Assembly: GCF_900635815.1 (NCBI RefSeq)
Contig: NZ_LR134173.1
Span: forward strand, 3,580,001-3,644,000
Reading direction: 5' to 3'
Length of the DNA stretch: 64,000 nucleotides
Origin: Legionella cherrii
GTDB taxonomy: Bacteria > Pseudomonadota > Gammaproteobacteria > Legionellales > Legionellaceae
The notes beneath the pieces are model-generated. The model was given only the letters and a program-made list of their open reading frames with translations, did no database searches and was not told where the DNA came from. Below, in pieces: positions 9,819-19,900 of this stretch. Each line of letters begins with the position of its first letter. The first letter of the stretch is position 1. Made by a program: the position numbers and the translations under genes.

Positions 9819-11153
9819 TTAAATTCTAAATACCGTCTGTACCTCTGTTAGAGAGGCTATCTTAGTCTTTTTGGCGCTTTCATTTTCTTTTTGCAAGATA
9901 TCAAGAAACGAAGCGTCAATAGACTTTGCAAATGCTGCACCTAACTTTGGTTTGCTAGGTTCTGTCTCACGAGCTGCCTCCAGCATTTTTTCTGTTTTTG
10001 CTCCGTTATCACCTTTATTTGCCACTCCTACTTCATGGGCTTCAGTTAAACTCATACTGTCGGTAATAACCTTTTCCGGAACAGCTAATCTTTTTTTTGC
10101 ATCATCAAGGATAAATGCTTTTGCTTTTTCAACAGCAGCTTGAACACTATACGCCCACTTTGGAACATCTGGTAGCTCTTTTTTAAGCTTATCATCTCGA
10201 CCTGGACTCACTTGGTAGCGACTTCCTTTAATTATACTCGAATCAGTTATCTCAGGAGTAAGTCCTCTGCTTCCACCTATCTTTCTAAACGCCACAAGCT
10301 CATTATATTCCTGATCAACTTTCTCTAATAAAACACCTAGTTTTTCCGTAGTTAGACCCTCTCTAACAATCCGCTCAATTTCCATTCTTGCTTTTTCATA
10401 ATCTACTTTTAATTCAGACAGATTAATTCGACAAGGTTCTTGTTGATGCGCAAATAACTCCAGCTCAATCAGATCTTCTAGATCTAATTTTTGTGCAGGA
10501 TCATTAAAGTATTCCTCCTCAAGTGAAGGTCCACTGCCCTCCTTTGCTATCCATTTTTTATAAAACTGTGCAAATTGCTCACAAAGCGCTTCAATTTCAC
10601 CTTCCTCAAAAAATTCTTGGTAAATTTCGGTTGAGGCAAGACCAAACATGTGTTGATTAAACTCCATTGGTGTATAGAACTTATTATCTTTTAATCGATA
10701 ATGATTATGATTTTGCCAAAATTCAGCTTTAAGATGATGCATTAATTTGCCGTGGAGCTCATCGCTGCCTCTGAGATATAAGTCGCATCCCCCCTCAACC
10801 TCTTCTCTTTGAACTTTTGATGCAGCATTAAATAATTTATCTCTAAATTCCTGAGGGAACTGGTCCAGTCCATCGGTAGTCCAAAAGTACCACGTTAAAG
10901 TAAATCCTTTAACCTGTACTGCAACTTTGACTTCAATTTTTTCACCCTCATCCCTAATTTCATAGACTATGCCCTTGGTCAATCTGAATTTAAAGCCTTC
11001 TTCATTAAAGTCCTTTTCTCTCTTTCTGTATTGGGCTTTATTACCCGACGCGACAAGGAGCTGAAGTTCCTTAGTTTGTTCTGTATCTGTATATGAAGTA
11101 ACTTTAGGGACGGTATGTTTTTTCTTTAAAAAAACAAAAAAAGGGTTTGGCAT
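9819..11153 (-). CDS. Orphan protein with mixed N-terminal domain and helical C-terminus
   Basis: 444 residues, not recognised. The first ~150 residues have alternating strands (KFRLTKGIVYEIRD, KIEVKVAVQVKGFTLTWYFW), suggesting a compact alpha/beta domain. The rest is charged and helical, with acidic blocks (EFFEEGEIEAL, SLEEEYFNDP). There is no signal peptide. The C-terminal ~30 residues contain a short Glu/Lys-rich stretch (KENESAKKTKIASLTE), compatible with a type IVB translocation signal. GGTGG precedes the ATG. It is probably in one transcript with 9031-9789. Function unknown. Confidence 0.72.
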   Translation of the reverse strand: MPNPFFVFLKKKHTVPKVTSYTDTEQTKELQLLVASGNKAQYRKREKDFNEEGFKFRLTKGIVYEIRDEGEKIEVKVAVQVKGFTLTWYFWTTDGLDQFPQEFRDKLFNAASKVQREEVEGGCDLYLRGSDELHGKLMHHLKAEFWQNHNHYRLKDNKFYTPMEFNQHMFGLASTEIYQEFFEEGEIEALCEQFAQFYKKWIAKEGSGPSLEEEYFNDPAQKLDLEDLIELELFAHQQEPCRINLSELKVDYEKARMEIERIVREGLTTEKLGVLLEKVDQEYNELVAFRKIGGSRGLTPEITDSSIIKGSRYQVSPGRDDKLKKELPDVPKWAYSVQAAVEKAKAFILDDAKKRLAVPEKVITDSMSLTEAHEVGVANKGDNGAKTEKMLEAARETEPSKPKLGAAFAKSIDASFLDILQKENESAKKTKIASLTEVQTVFRI

Positions 11154-11329
11154 AATGAACCACCATCAATTAAAAATACAAAAAAACTCCACATTGAGCC
11201 CGCATTTTAACTTGTGGCCAAAATACAAGCAATCGTTAATTGTATTTATAATGAATAGACAAACACTTATTTTTCCACTTAATAAACAGCAAGTTAGCTA
11301 GAGAACTTAAGTTTGTGTATGAATATAAG

Positions 11330-12922
11330 TTAAGGATTGCTACAACTCATAGTATTTCTCCTCCCATCATCCTGTAGACATCGATCTTCTTTATCTTGAA
11401 GCTCTGTTTTTTCTTCATCCATAGAAACGTAGGGTGCTATAAAAAAATGTTGACCTCTACCCCAGCTATTTTTTTTCAAAAAAAAACAAGAATCTAGTCT
11501 AGCGGAGCTTGCTCTTAGTTGCTGACCATCAGTTTGAGCAAGCCAGGTTACCTGCTTATGATTAAGAGAATACACTTGCGCTAACTCTTCAATAAAAATT
11601 AATTTCGCATCGCCAGTTAAAGAAAGAAGCATTTCAACTGCTGATTTAGAATCGGCTAACTTATTGATGACATTGCGCAGGCTTGTTTTCAGAGTTACAT
11701 TATTAACATTTTGAAGTGTATTTATTAAAAGTACTAAAGGTGAAACAGTATAATCGCCTATAGTACTTGCAGGCGCATGATGTGTAAAAGCATCACCTAA
11801 CTCTTTAGGGTCACTCTGTATAAAATCAATTAAAAAATCAGTAAATAGGGCTACTTGATGTTGATGGTCGATTGCAGCACGCATGGCACGTACGATCATC
11901 ATAACTCCATTTATATTAGCATGCTCCCCAGTTTCAATGGGGTGCAATAATGCTAAAGTTACTTTGCCATCTGTATTGCTCTTCCACACTTGATGCACTA
12001 TATGCATTAAAACGCTTACCGCTTCTAGGTTTTTATTGAGGTAGGCAGCGGAAATAAGCGAAACAAGAATAATGTGCAGAGTATTTTTCCCTTTATAAGG
12101 ACCTCGTTCATGAGTCTTGCATAAGGCATCGCTTAACTCTTTAGGGAGCACGTTATTCACATCGATCAATATATCGCCAACTATTTGTATTAGCTTGGGT
12201 TGATACTCTACTGCGTTCTTTATTGCGCCGACCAATACATAGACGCCGCTTTTTCCCTTAAACGAACCATGTATTATTTCTCGAGTTAGAGAAGTGCTTA
12301 GAATAAGTGGAGATTTTTTAACGAAACTTCTCAATAAATTGGCAATTAATTCAGCTGTATGCCGATTTTCAGATGCCTCAGCAACATTTGCCAAAGCACG
12401 AGCCAGTACAAGAATTGCGTTTTTTCCCTTCTCACTCCCTTCGTTGATGTTTTTTGTCACGACATCAGAAAATTCGTCACCCTTTTGCGCTAATAACTGG
12501 CTAAAAATATAATTAATGGCTATGATCACTGAGGTATTTCTAGGGTCAAATGTTGCGGAAAAGAGATTGTCCATCCACGCATAAGCAACAGTTTGCCCTG
12601 CAAATTTTCCACTAAGCGTTTGCTCAAAAATCAACATTAAACTACTTGAATCTTGCCCCAATTGATAAAAAAGGGAGCAGATTTGTTGTGCCGCTTCAGC
12701 ATCATAGGTATTTACAGCACATTGAAGTGCGTAAGTTATCCAGTAGGAAAAATTACTTTGCAGTAAAAAGCTGGAATTAGGAGATTCCGCTACAAAATGA
12801 TAAAGCTGAGCAATCAACCACCTTAGATCATCTTTCACAAGCACAGGCGAGTGGTCACCTTGATACTTATCTAATGGGATAGTTAAAAAATCTGATTGGA
12901 ATAGATCTTGAGGATCACCCAT
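11330..12922 (-). CDS. Orphan helical solenoid protein with six ~57-residue repeats
   Basis: 530 residues, no recognised family. Reading by eye gives six spaced copies of a unit starting with a Gly-[SPK]-x-[KA]-G-[KQ]-[NST] turn: around residues 105, 162, 219, 274, 332 and 388, so the period is 55-58. Each turn is followed by a hydrophobic helix (for example NAILVLARALANVAE, GVYVLVGAIKNAVEY) and then a second helix ending in LxxxL. This is the look of an alpha-helical solenoid such as HEAT or ankyrin-like scaffolds, usually protein-binding. The C-terminus is charged (MDEEKTELQDKEDR). No signal peptide. The ribosome-binding site is weak. Confidence 0.72.
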   Translation of the reverse strand: MGDPQDLFQSDFLTIPLDKYQGDHSPVLVKDDLRWLIAQLYHFVAESPNSSFLLQSNFSYWITYALQCAVNTYDAEAAQQICSLFYQLGQDSSSLMLIFEQTLSGKFAGQTVAYAWMDNLFSATFDPRNTSVIIAINYIFSQLLAQKGDEFSDVVTKNINEGSEKGKNAILVLARALANVAEASENRHTAELIANLLRSFVKKSPLILSTSLTREIIHGSFKGKSGVYVLVGAIKNAVEYQPKLIQIVGDILIDVNNVLPKELSDALCKTHERGPYKGKNTLHIILVSLISAAYLNKNLEAVSVLMHIVHQVWKSNTDGKVTLALLHPIETGEHANINGVMMIVRAMRAAIDHQHQVALFTDFLIDFIQSDPKELGDAFTHHAPASTIGDYTVSPLVLLINTLQNVNNVTLKTSLRNVINKLADSKSAVEMLLSLTGDAKLIFIEELAQVYSLNHKQVTWLAQTDGQQLRASSARLDSCFFLKKNSWGRGQHFFIAPYVSMDEEKTELQDKEDRCLQDDGRRNTMSCSNP

Positions 12923-13076
12923 GTAAATATGGCCTAAAAAAAGACAGCATTAATTTTTATTATGATACCATATGAATTTATATACAAGAAAGTTTATTGA
13001 ACGACGAGATTTTATTGTTTAAATGAGGACTCAGTGTAACTGTTTTTAAATTCAGAACAGTCACACTTTAATAACA

Positions 13077-14483
13077 TTATGCAGTTGAACCGACAGTCAA
13101 ACGAGTATCTTCGTCATACTCTAAATAATTTCTTCCTATTATCTTACATATATTTTTCTTATCTTCTATCGATAAATAAGATACTAACGCCTCAGGCTCA
13201 TTATAATCCACCTCATCCTCTCTCTTTTTAAGCTCGCTCCCCTTAACCTCCTCAAATGAAGACTCAAAATCGATTGTCCATTCATCAACTATTGCCATAT
13301 AAAGCGCGTTGAACAACATTTTCGCTTGATGAATTTTATCTTGTAATTTTTTTTCCTCACTACTTTTGGGTAAGGAAAATAAGGAAAGAGCGAAGCCTTG
13401 CCAACCTGATATTTTCGTTTCTTTTTTAGGCTCGATAACGGCAAACGCTTTATAACAGGCAATAATTTGCTGAATTAAATCATCTTTATATTTCCGCAAT
13501 ACTTTTTCTTTTTCTGCATCTTGTATAACTAAAAATGCATTACGTATTAACCACTCCAAACGCTGTAACCGGCTCACGATAAGTTTGACTTGCTGACGAT
13601 ATTCTTCATCGACTTTAAATAGGTCTACAGTATCCTCTGATAACACATCACAGTGTTGGGGTGGCACACTCCAATATAATTTCACTTCTTTATCTTGTTT
13701 TCGATCTCGATAAAATACTTCTTTACCTGATGCCTTTTTGTGCGTGCGTAATGGACCTTCGCTATGCAATAGAATAGGCTCTAAGCCAGGAATAAATCGA
13801 GGCAGAGATGAGCTCTTAAATGGAGCAAGCTGTTCTTCAGTTAAGATACCATCTAAAAGGGAAACTGCCCTGGTTTTACAGGTATTGGAATTTTCAAGGG
13901 TGGGTACAGGGAACCAAAATGCATATCCATAAAATTGCATCTTCCAAAAACCCAATGATAAATGAAAATCAAATGGTTTCAATCGGGATGGGCGGCCTTC
14001 TATTTTTGCCTTTGTTTGTTCGATTTCAAAAATTTGTTTGGAATAGGCCTCTTCCCTGTAAATTCGTCCTGGCCTTTGAGGATCTACTTTGAAATTTTCG
14101 CCATCACCTACCACTTCACGAATAGCCGCCTCTTGCTCTGCAACTGCAGTGGTGCATTTCTTTTGTAACGCTTCGAACTGTTCTTGTGTCAGCTCAAAGG
14201 TTTTTCCATATAAGCCATGACCTAGATGCATATAGCGAACTTCTTCATTGATCAGCATCCCGTGATTGCCCTGGAAATCAACATCTAAATGATGATTCCT
14301 TTTAAATTGTTCAAAACGACTGCTTTTATCTCCCGTGCTGGTAACACCATAAAAACCCCAGGTTTCAACAACCTCCAGCAACTGATTGCTTTCATTCAAT
14401 TTGGACAGAAAAAATGAACCATGCCAAAAAGGATTTCCACCTACTGTATGATCAAATACGCAAAAAGTTACTGTATATTTCAT
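13077..14483 (-). CDS. Orphan protein with permuted papain-like N-terminal domain (putative)
   Basis: 468 residues, not matched to a named gene. The first ~215 residues show the pattern of permuted NlpC/P60 or DUF4105-like folds. A buried His in GNPFWHGSFFLSKL (His21) is followed by WGFYG, a YGKTFELTQEQFEAL segment, and a late Cys at the start of a helix in NSNTCKTRAVSLLDG (Cys202). His-before-Cys order is the permuted arrangement. The C-terminal half is a long helical region ending in an acidic tail (EEVKGSELKKREDEVDYNE). It is the first gene of the four-gene minus-strand block. A secreted cysteine hydrolase acting on a host target is a reasonable guess, not a demonstrated fact. Confidence 0.7.
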   Translation of the reverse strand: MKYTVTFCVFDHTVGGNPFWHGSFFLSKLNESNQLLEVVETWGFYGVTSTGDKSSRFEQFKRNHHLDVDFQGNHGMLINEEVRYMHLGHGLYGKTFELTQEQFEALQKKCTTAVAEQEAAIREVVGDGENFKVDPQRPGRIYREEAYSKQIFEIEQTKAKIEGRPSRLKPFDFHLSLGFWKMQFYGYAFWFPVPTLENSNTCKTRAVSLLDGILTEEQLAPFKSSSLPRFIPGLEPILLHSEGPLRTHKKASGKEVFYRDRKQDKEVKLYWSVPPQHCDVLSEDTVDLFKVDEEYRQQVKLIVSRLQRLEWLIRNAFLVIQDAEKEKVLRKYKDDLIQQIIACYKAFAVIEPKKETKISGWQGFALSLFSLPKSSEEKKLQDKIHQAKMLFNALYMAIVDEWTIDFESSFEEVKGSELKKREDEVDYNEPEALVSYLSIEDKKNICKIIGRNYLEYDEDTRLTVGSTA

Positions 14484-14936
14484 CTCAACATCCCCTGTTA
14501 TTTGTTAGACATTCCGTTAAACAACTAGATGAATCAAAGGATATTTTGAGTAAAAATTTAAAAAGATGCAAGAATTTATCCCATAGAAAAAGGGAACAAC
14601 TGAAATCCGTCGCTTTTATAGCCATTTGATTTTCAAATGATCGATTTAACAACATGATCGATAGCTTGAGCGAGAGTTTCAAAATGAGCGATCGCTTTTC
14701 ATCAAATTATGTCTGATTTATGATTTATGCAAGAAGGACAATATGAAAAAAATTGATTTTTTATATGAAACAATGAAGAAACGTTAATGACAAAGATTAA
14801 TAAATAGAAGCTAATCGTTTTAAAGAAAATTCAAGTAAATAAAATCAGGCTCACTTAGTGTTTCTATGGAATCAAAAAATTAAAAAAATGTGCTTTATTT
14901 AATGATATTCAGGAGTATTTGATGGAGGGAAATACG
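14484..14936. other. Intergenic region without a recognisable gene
   Basis: About 450 bases of AT-rich DNA between divergent genes. Short frames are present but lack family features. It must hold the promoters of both flanking genes, yet I see no convincing -35/-10 pair, terminator or RNA gene. Confidence 0.5.
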
Positions 14937-15506
14937 ATGCGTACCGCATTTATAGGTCTGGACTACATTATTGATATTATGCATCCACAAGGCAAAATAG
15001 CGCGTTCAGCCGCGCACGCCCAAGAGCGTGATATAATTAAAAAGGTAAATAAAGTTCTTGAAATTGCAAAATTAAAAAATTGGTTAACCATTATGGTGAA
15101 AGTCGGTTTTAGTGCGCATTATACGGAACAACCAAAGCATTCGCCTATCTTTGGTAAAGTACATGAATTGGATGCTCTAAAACTGGGCTCTAAAGGAACA
15201 GAGTTTCATCCTGAATTACTGATTGGCAATAGTTTAATAATGGTCAAACCAAGAGTTAGCGCATTTTATGGGACTGCACTTGATGCGGCGCTGCGAGCAA
15301 ATCAAATTGAACGAGTAATACTGGGAGGAGTCAGTACTTCCTGGGCAGTGCAAAGCACCGCTCGCGATGCTCATGATCGTGATTATAAAGTATGTATTGT
15401 TGAAGACATTTGTGCGGCGGCGAATCAGGAGGAACATCAATTTTCTATCCAATTAATGGAAAAAATAGCGCAAATTGTCACAGTAAACGAACTAAAAGGT
15501 ATCTAA
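14937..15506 (+). CDS. Isochorismatase-fold hydrolase lacking the usual nucleophilic Cys
   Basis: About 189 residues of the isochorismatase/nicotinamidase fold. The Asp of the FIGLDYIID strand and the Lys of MVKPRVSAFYGT are in place. The position where cysteine hydrolases have Cys (GVxTxxCVxxTA) reads GVSTSWAVQSTA, so the nucleophile is Ala. Isochorismatases of the PhzD type also lack the Cys and use only Asp and Lys, so vinyl-ether hydrolysis or a non-catalytic role is possible, whereas nicotinamidase activity is unlikely. The frame starts at TTG 14919 with ATG at 14922 (AGGAG upstream) and ATG at 14937 (GGAGGG upstream); 14937 fits the family start. Its stop overlaps the next ATG by one base. 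Confidence 0.85.
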   Translation: MRTAFIGLDYIIDIMHPQGKIARSAAHAQERDIIKKVNKVLEIAKLKNWLTIMVKVGFSAHYTEQPKHSPIFGKVHELDALKLGSKGTEFHPELLIGNSLIMVKPRVSAFYGTALDAALRANQIERVILGGVSTSWAVQSTARDAHDRDYKVCIVEDICAAANQEEHQFSIQLMEKIAQIVTVNELKGI

Positions 15507-16543
15507 TGCACGTTATTTCCAAGACGATACAAGCATTAAAAGATGAAATTCAGATAGGGTCTTTGCTGCGAGGTATCATTGTATTATTACCCTTTGCCCT
15601 TCTTTATTTGAGTACCAATAACTCGATTTGGCTTCAGTCCTCTGTTTTAACTATATCAACCCTTATTGTAGAGGAACGACTTGAGCTTACTGCATTAGGG
15701 GTATTGCTTCATGGTTGCATGATTGTTGTGATGTTTTACTTACTTTTTTTAACCCAGCTTATGCCAGTGCTGTATATTGTATCCTGCACCCTCGCTGCTA
15801 CGGCAGTTATTTTGGTTACGATAAAGGGCGAGAAGCTGCGTCCTTTAGGGAGTTGGACTTTTATTCCTGCCATTATTCTTGCTACAGAATTTGCTGCGGA
15901 GACTAATCATATAGTGATGTTACATCAGGCTCCTCAATTTTTACCCTATCTGTTGATTGCATTAGTCCCTACGTTATTGCTTGCCCAATTCGATGAAATA
16001 AGCGCATATTATAAAAAACGTAAGATTCATTATCACCCATTGCGATTAGGCGGTTTGAATGATCTTGGAGAACAAAATCCTTATGTTGAAAGCATGATTG
16101 CTATGGCAATCGCCGTTTGTATTTCAGCATTTTTGGTTGAATATTTTCAGATGCAAAATGGACAGTGGATGATTTGGGGGACTGCCAGTGTCGTTACTGG
16201 TAATGTAATGACAACACCACAAAAATTGAGTCAACGTGTTATTGGTGTATCACTAGGTGTTCCCTTAGGTATTTTATTCGGATTTATTATTCCCAGCACG
16301 CCTTTTGCTTTGACCTTTGCCATTTGTGGCATTTTCTTAACTTTAGTTGCCTTCCGTCGTTATGTCATTGCATATTCTTTTCGTTGTTTCTTTGTTGCAA
16401 CAACAGTGATGTTAGTCACGCATTCAGCTAGCGTTGCATCAGAACGCTTGACGCATGTTATATTGGGTGGGCTCATAGGGTTCGGCTCAGTTATATTATG
16501 TCATTTTGTTCACCTTGCCCGATCACGTTGGGCGAAAAAATAA
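15506..16543 (+). CDS. FUSC-family membrane protein (fusaric-acid-resistance-like)
   Basis: 345 residues with about ten hydrophobic segments in two halves separated by a charged cytosolic loop (DEISAYYKKRKIHYHP). The second half has the FUSC signature (WMIWGTASVVTGN, then a TTPQKLSQRVIGVSLGVPLGI segment). Relatives form inner-membrane components of efflux systems for aromatic acids and related compounds. The ATG shares its first base with the TAA of the isochorismatase-fold gene, so the two are translationally coupled. The longer frame from 15410 lies inside that gene and is rejected. The substrate is unknown; coupling suggests that the enzyme and the exporter handle related small molecules. 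Confidence 0.85.
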   Translation: MHVISKTIQALKDEIQIGSLLRGIIVLLPFALLYLSTNNSIWLQSSVLTISTLIVEERLELTALGVLLHGCMIVVMFYLLFLTQLMPVLYIVSCTLAATAVILVTIKGEKLRPLGSWTFIPAIILATEFAAETNHIVMLHQAPQFLPYLLIALVPTLLLAQFDEISAYYKKRKIHYHPLRLGGLNDLGEQNPYVESMIAMAIAVCISAFLVEYFQMQNGQWMIWGTASVVTGNVMTTPQKLSQRVIGVSLGVPLGILFGFIIPSTPFALTFAICGIFLTLVAFRRYVIAYSFRCFFVATTVMLVTHSASVASERLTHVILGGLIGFGSVILCHFVHLARSRWAKK

Positions 16544-16995
16544 AATTTAAAACGCAAACTGAGTTGACGATTTGCGCTCATTGCCTTTATTCCTGCGCTG
16601 TATTTTGGCAAGTTTCTTCTGTATTATTTTAAAAATAATCTGCAATACACCTTACAGGAGGTAAGCATACGTCGTCTTGTTTCTTTAAATTCTCTTAATG
16701 CTATTTTATTGACTTTATTTATTATTTCTAGGCGCTCATCGGCAGAACAAAAATCTCATCTTTAAGTAAGTAAAGTGAAAAAATAAGATTTCATAAATAG
16801 ACGAATACGCTGCTACTTCCGATGGACTTTGTTGAATAGATAACTTGGGAACATAAGATAATTATCAAGGTGTCTGTCAGCGCGGATGAGAGAATTGCGA
16901 CAATGAACCCCTCTCCCCTAGTCCCCCTCTCCCACTGCTGGAAGAGGAGATTTTTAATGGCGGTGAAGGATTACTTCACTTGGGGAATCGACTAA
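16544..16995. other. Intergenic region with C-rich repeat and a coding remnant
   Basis: It holds the frame remnant described separately (16568-16765) and a pyrimidine-rich stretch near 16910-16950 with two CCCCTCTCCC-type blocks followed by GGAAGAGGAGA, which could fold back on them. No complete gene is visible. It separates the convergent FUSC gene and enhC. Confidence 0.45.
16568..16765 (+). pseudogene. Possible remnant of a membrane protein, no start codon
   Basis: A 65-codon open frame directly after an in-frame TGA and ending at a TAA at 16763-16765. It has no ATG, GTG or TTG near its 5' end. The translation starts with a hydrophobic stretch (FALIAFIPALYFGKFLLYYF), then a polar linker and a second hydrophobic stretch (LNAILLTLFIISRRS). 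That is membrane-protein-like and unlike random AT-rich translation, so it may be the tail of a decayed gene. Low confidence. Confidence 0.3.
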
Positions 16996-19900
16996 CTAAC
17001 CATAAATACTGACTCTTCGGGCTTGATTCAATTGATCGAAAGTACGTTTTGCTGGTGCAAAATTAGGATATTGAGTCACTAAACGTTGTAAAATCATACG
17101 CGATAAGATTTCATCCCCTTGATTCCATTGATTTAATGCTTCCAGATACATAAAATCAGCAGCTTGCTCTGCTGTAGCAGGGGCTTTATTCATCAGTACA
17201 GGCTCAATAAAACTGACACGAGCCTGAGTTTGTGCTTCCATTCTTTGCAAGAGTTTGCGCGCCTGGATGCTGCCATTATCACTGGCTTGCTGTAATAATT
17301 GCTTGCCTTTAGTAATAGAACGCTCACCTGCAGTACCTTCGAGATAATAAGTACCTAATTGGTATTGTGCGTACGCATTTTGACGTGCAGCCAATTTTTC
17401 ATAAAGACTTGCTGCGATTTTAGGGTTTTTCTCAACTCCTAGCCCGTAATGATACATTCTTGCTAAAGCCAACATCGCTTTTTCGTTACCCTTATCTGCA
17501 GCCTGTTGGTAATATTTGAGCGCGTTATTGAAATCAAGTTTGGTAGAAACTCCCGTTTCAGACAATAATCCCAACTGGTAAAGTGCATTCGCATTACCTA
17601 AATCGGCTGCTTTTTTATACCAAGCTAGAGCTTGTTGGGTATCACGAGCCTGTCCCAAACCATTAAAATAAATTGCGCCTAATTGATTCATTGCCTCATG
17701 AACTTGGTGAGTTGCTGCTTCAACAAATAAATCTCTAGCTTTCTGATAATTAACTGGAGTTCCTTTACCATATAAATACATGAGCGCCAAATTGTATACC
17801 CCTAAAACATCGCCTTTGGCAGCAGCTTGTTCATAATTTTTTAATGCCTGAACATAATTATCATTGACTGTTTCATCAATAAAACCTAAGGCAACAGAAG
17901 CCGCGGGCAGAGCTGTGGCTGCTTTCTCATACCATTGTTTCGCCAAGTTATAATCAGGCTCTCCATTCTCACCCAATTGATAAAACTGACCTAATAAATA
18001 TTGTGCAAGAGGATTTCCTTGTTCCGCAGAAGCAGTATACCAACGTTGCGCATCAGCCAGATTAGGTTCAGAACCTAAACCTTTTTCCAGCATAAAAGCC
18101 AATTTCAATTGGGCATACTGATCACCTTTTTCAGCCAAACCGGTGTAAATTTGTTTGGCTTCTTGCATTTTTTCCGGATCAGAGTTTTCTGCTAAATAAT
18201 AATCAGCTAAAACGATTCCAGCATGACTGTTTCCTAATTTATAAGAATTGATCAAATCAGGCAAAAAGTCTTGTCCGATTTGTTTCCGTAATACGGACAT
18301 ATTAAAATCTGCGTAGGAGAATTTATCATCAACAGATTGCTTTAATTTCGCTATCCCTTTTTCCTTGTCTTGAGCAAGTCCTTTTCCCTCAGCAGCATAA
18401 GTTCCCAGGATAAAATCACTTACTGCATTTTGACCCGATTGTTGATACCAATTAATTGCTTGGCCTGGATCGGCTTGTACACCAATACCCCGATCATAAA
18501 GCAAGCCCAGTAATAAGGCAGCATTTTCATCACCTGTAGCCGCTTGATCCTTAGCAACTCGAAAAGCTTGTGCTTGTCTTTGTTTATCCTGATCCATAGC
18601 GTTATAAAAGGCGAGCGGCAATAACGCTTGAGAAACTCCGCGATCTGCTGCACCTTGGTACAATTGACGAATCATTGCTATTTTGTGTTTTCTGACATTC
18701 ACACTTAAGCCACTATCATTTTGACGTGCCAAATTATCTGCCAACTCATATTCTGCAGGACCATAATTATTGGCGGCAGCCAGATACAACATAGACATTG
18801 CTTGTTCTTGATTCGGTTGAATGTATACAGTACCGTCTGGGCCAGTGATGCCTTGTGAAAGAATTCGAGCCAATACATATTGAGATTTTTTATTGCCTTT
18901 AAACGCGGCATCTGTTAAATCATTTAATGCCAGCTGATAACCTTGTTTATCCTTGGCATGCTGTAAATATAAAAGTCCTAAATTGTATTCGGCCCCTAAA
19001 TGTTGCTGCTGGGCTGCATTTTGATAAAAAATAATTGCTGACGAATCACTTTGCGCCACACCAATACCATATTGAAACATTTGCCCTATTTGAAATTGCG
19101 ATTGGGCATCACCTAAGATCGCCCTAAAATATAAATGATTGAATACAGACATATAATTAAGTTGCGCTTGCCAGCCCTGAGTCCATAAATCCATGATATT
19201 GGCTTGTGAATAATCATCATAATCATAATAATTGGCATCAATATAAGGTGCAGGAAGATTCAATTGCGCAAATATTGGAGTATTTGTTCTTTCTAAAGCA
19301 GATAACTGTTGATCTAAAGGATAAAGTGGGTATGTCCATTGATTCGCCTGGAAGCCAGGAGTTTTATTCAAGATCGCATCATAGTAACTGGTTATAGGAA
19401 CATCATTAGGTTGGACTAATTCAAATTGGGGTTTAAAAACAGACTGACGCATTATCTTTTTTAATCGGGGTGCTTGGTTATAAGCGAAATCACCTAATAC
19501 CGTAGGATTATGCCAAGCACTTAGTATGCCCTTCATTTGAAAATCAGTTTGTTCCAATTTATCTGTTGTACCATTACTTAACCACAGTGCTGCTTGCGCC
19601 AAAGCAGCCTCTTGATTTTTTGCACTGTCATCTTGATTCGCCTGATTTAGCCATTGCTTGGCCAAATTCGGATCGGCATCCACGCCTATTCCCTTTTGGT
19701 ACATTTCAGCTAACTCACGTTTGCCCTGTGGCAAACCATCTTGAGCCGCTTTTAGGGTCCACATGAAAGCAGTTTTTGGATCATAAATGGGGCTTTTGGG
19801 TTCTAAATAATTATGAGCTAAATCTAAATACGCCTCATCATTCTGTTGTTTCGTTGCCTGACCAAACCATTTCAAGGCTTGTTCTTTTTGGTTTTGGTGC

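Noticed and set aside
15410..15505. Longer N-terminus for the FUSC protein
   Set aside because: The extra codons lie inside the isochorismatase-fold gene in another frame; the ATG at 15506 fits coupling and family start.
16905..16955. Start of a CRISPR or tandem-repeat array in the CCCCTCTCCC stretch
   Set aside because: Only two short pyrimidine blocks, with no regular repeat-spacer order; no CRISPR array or cas gene was seen anywhere in the window.
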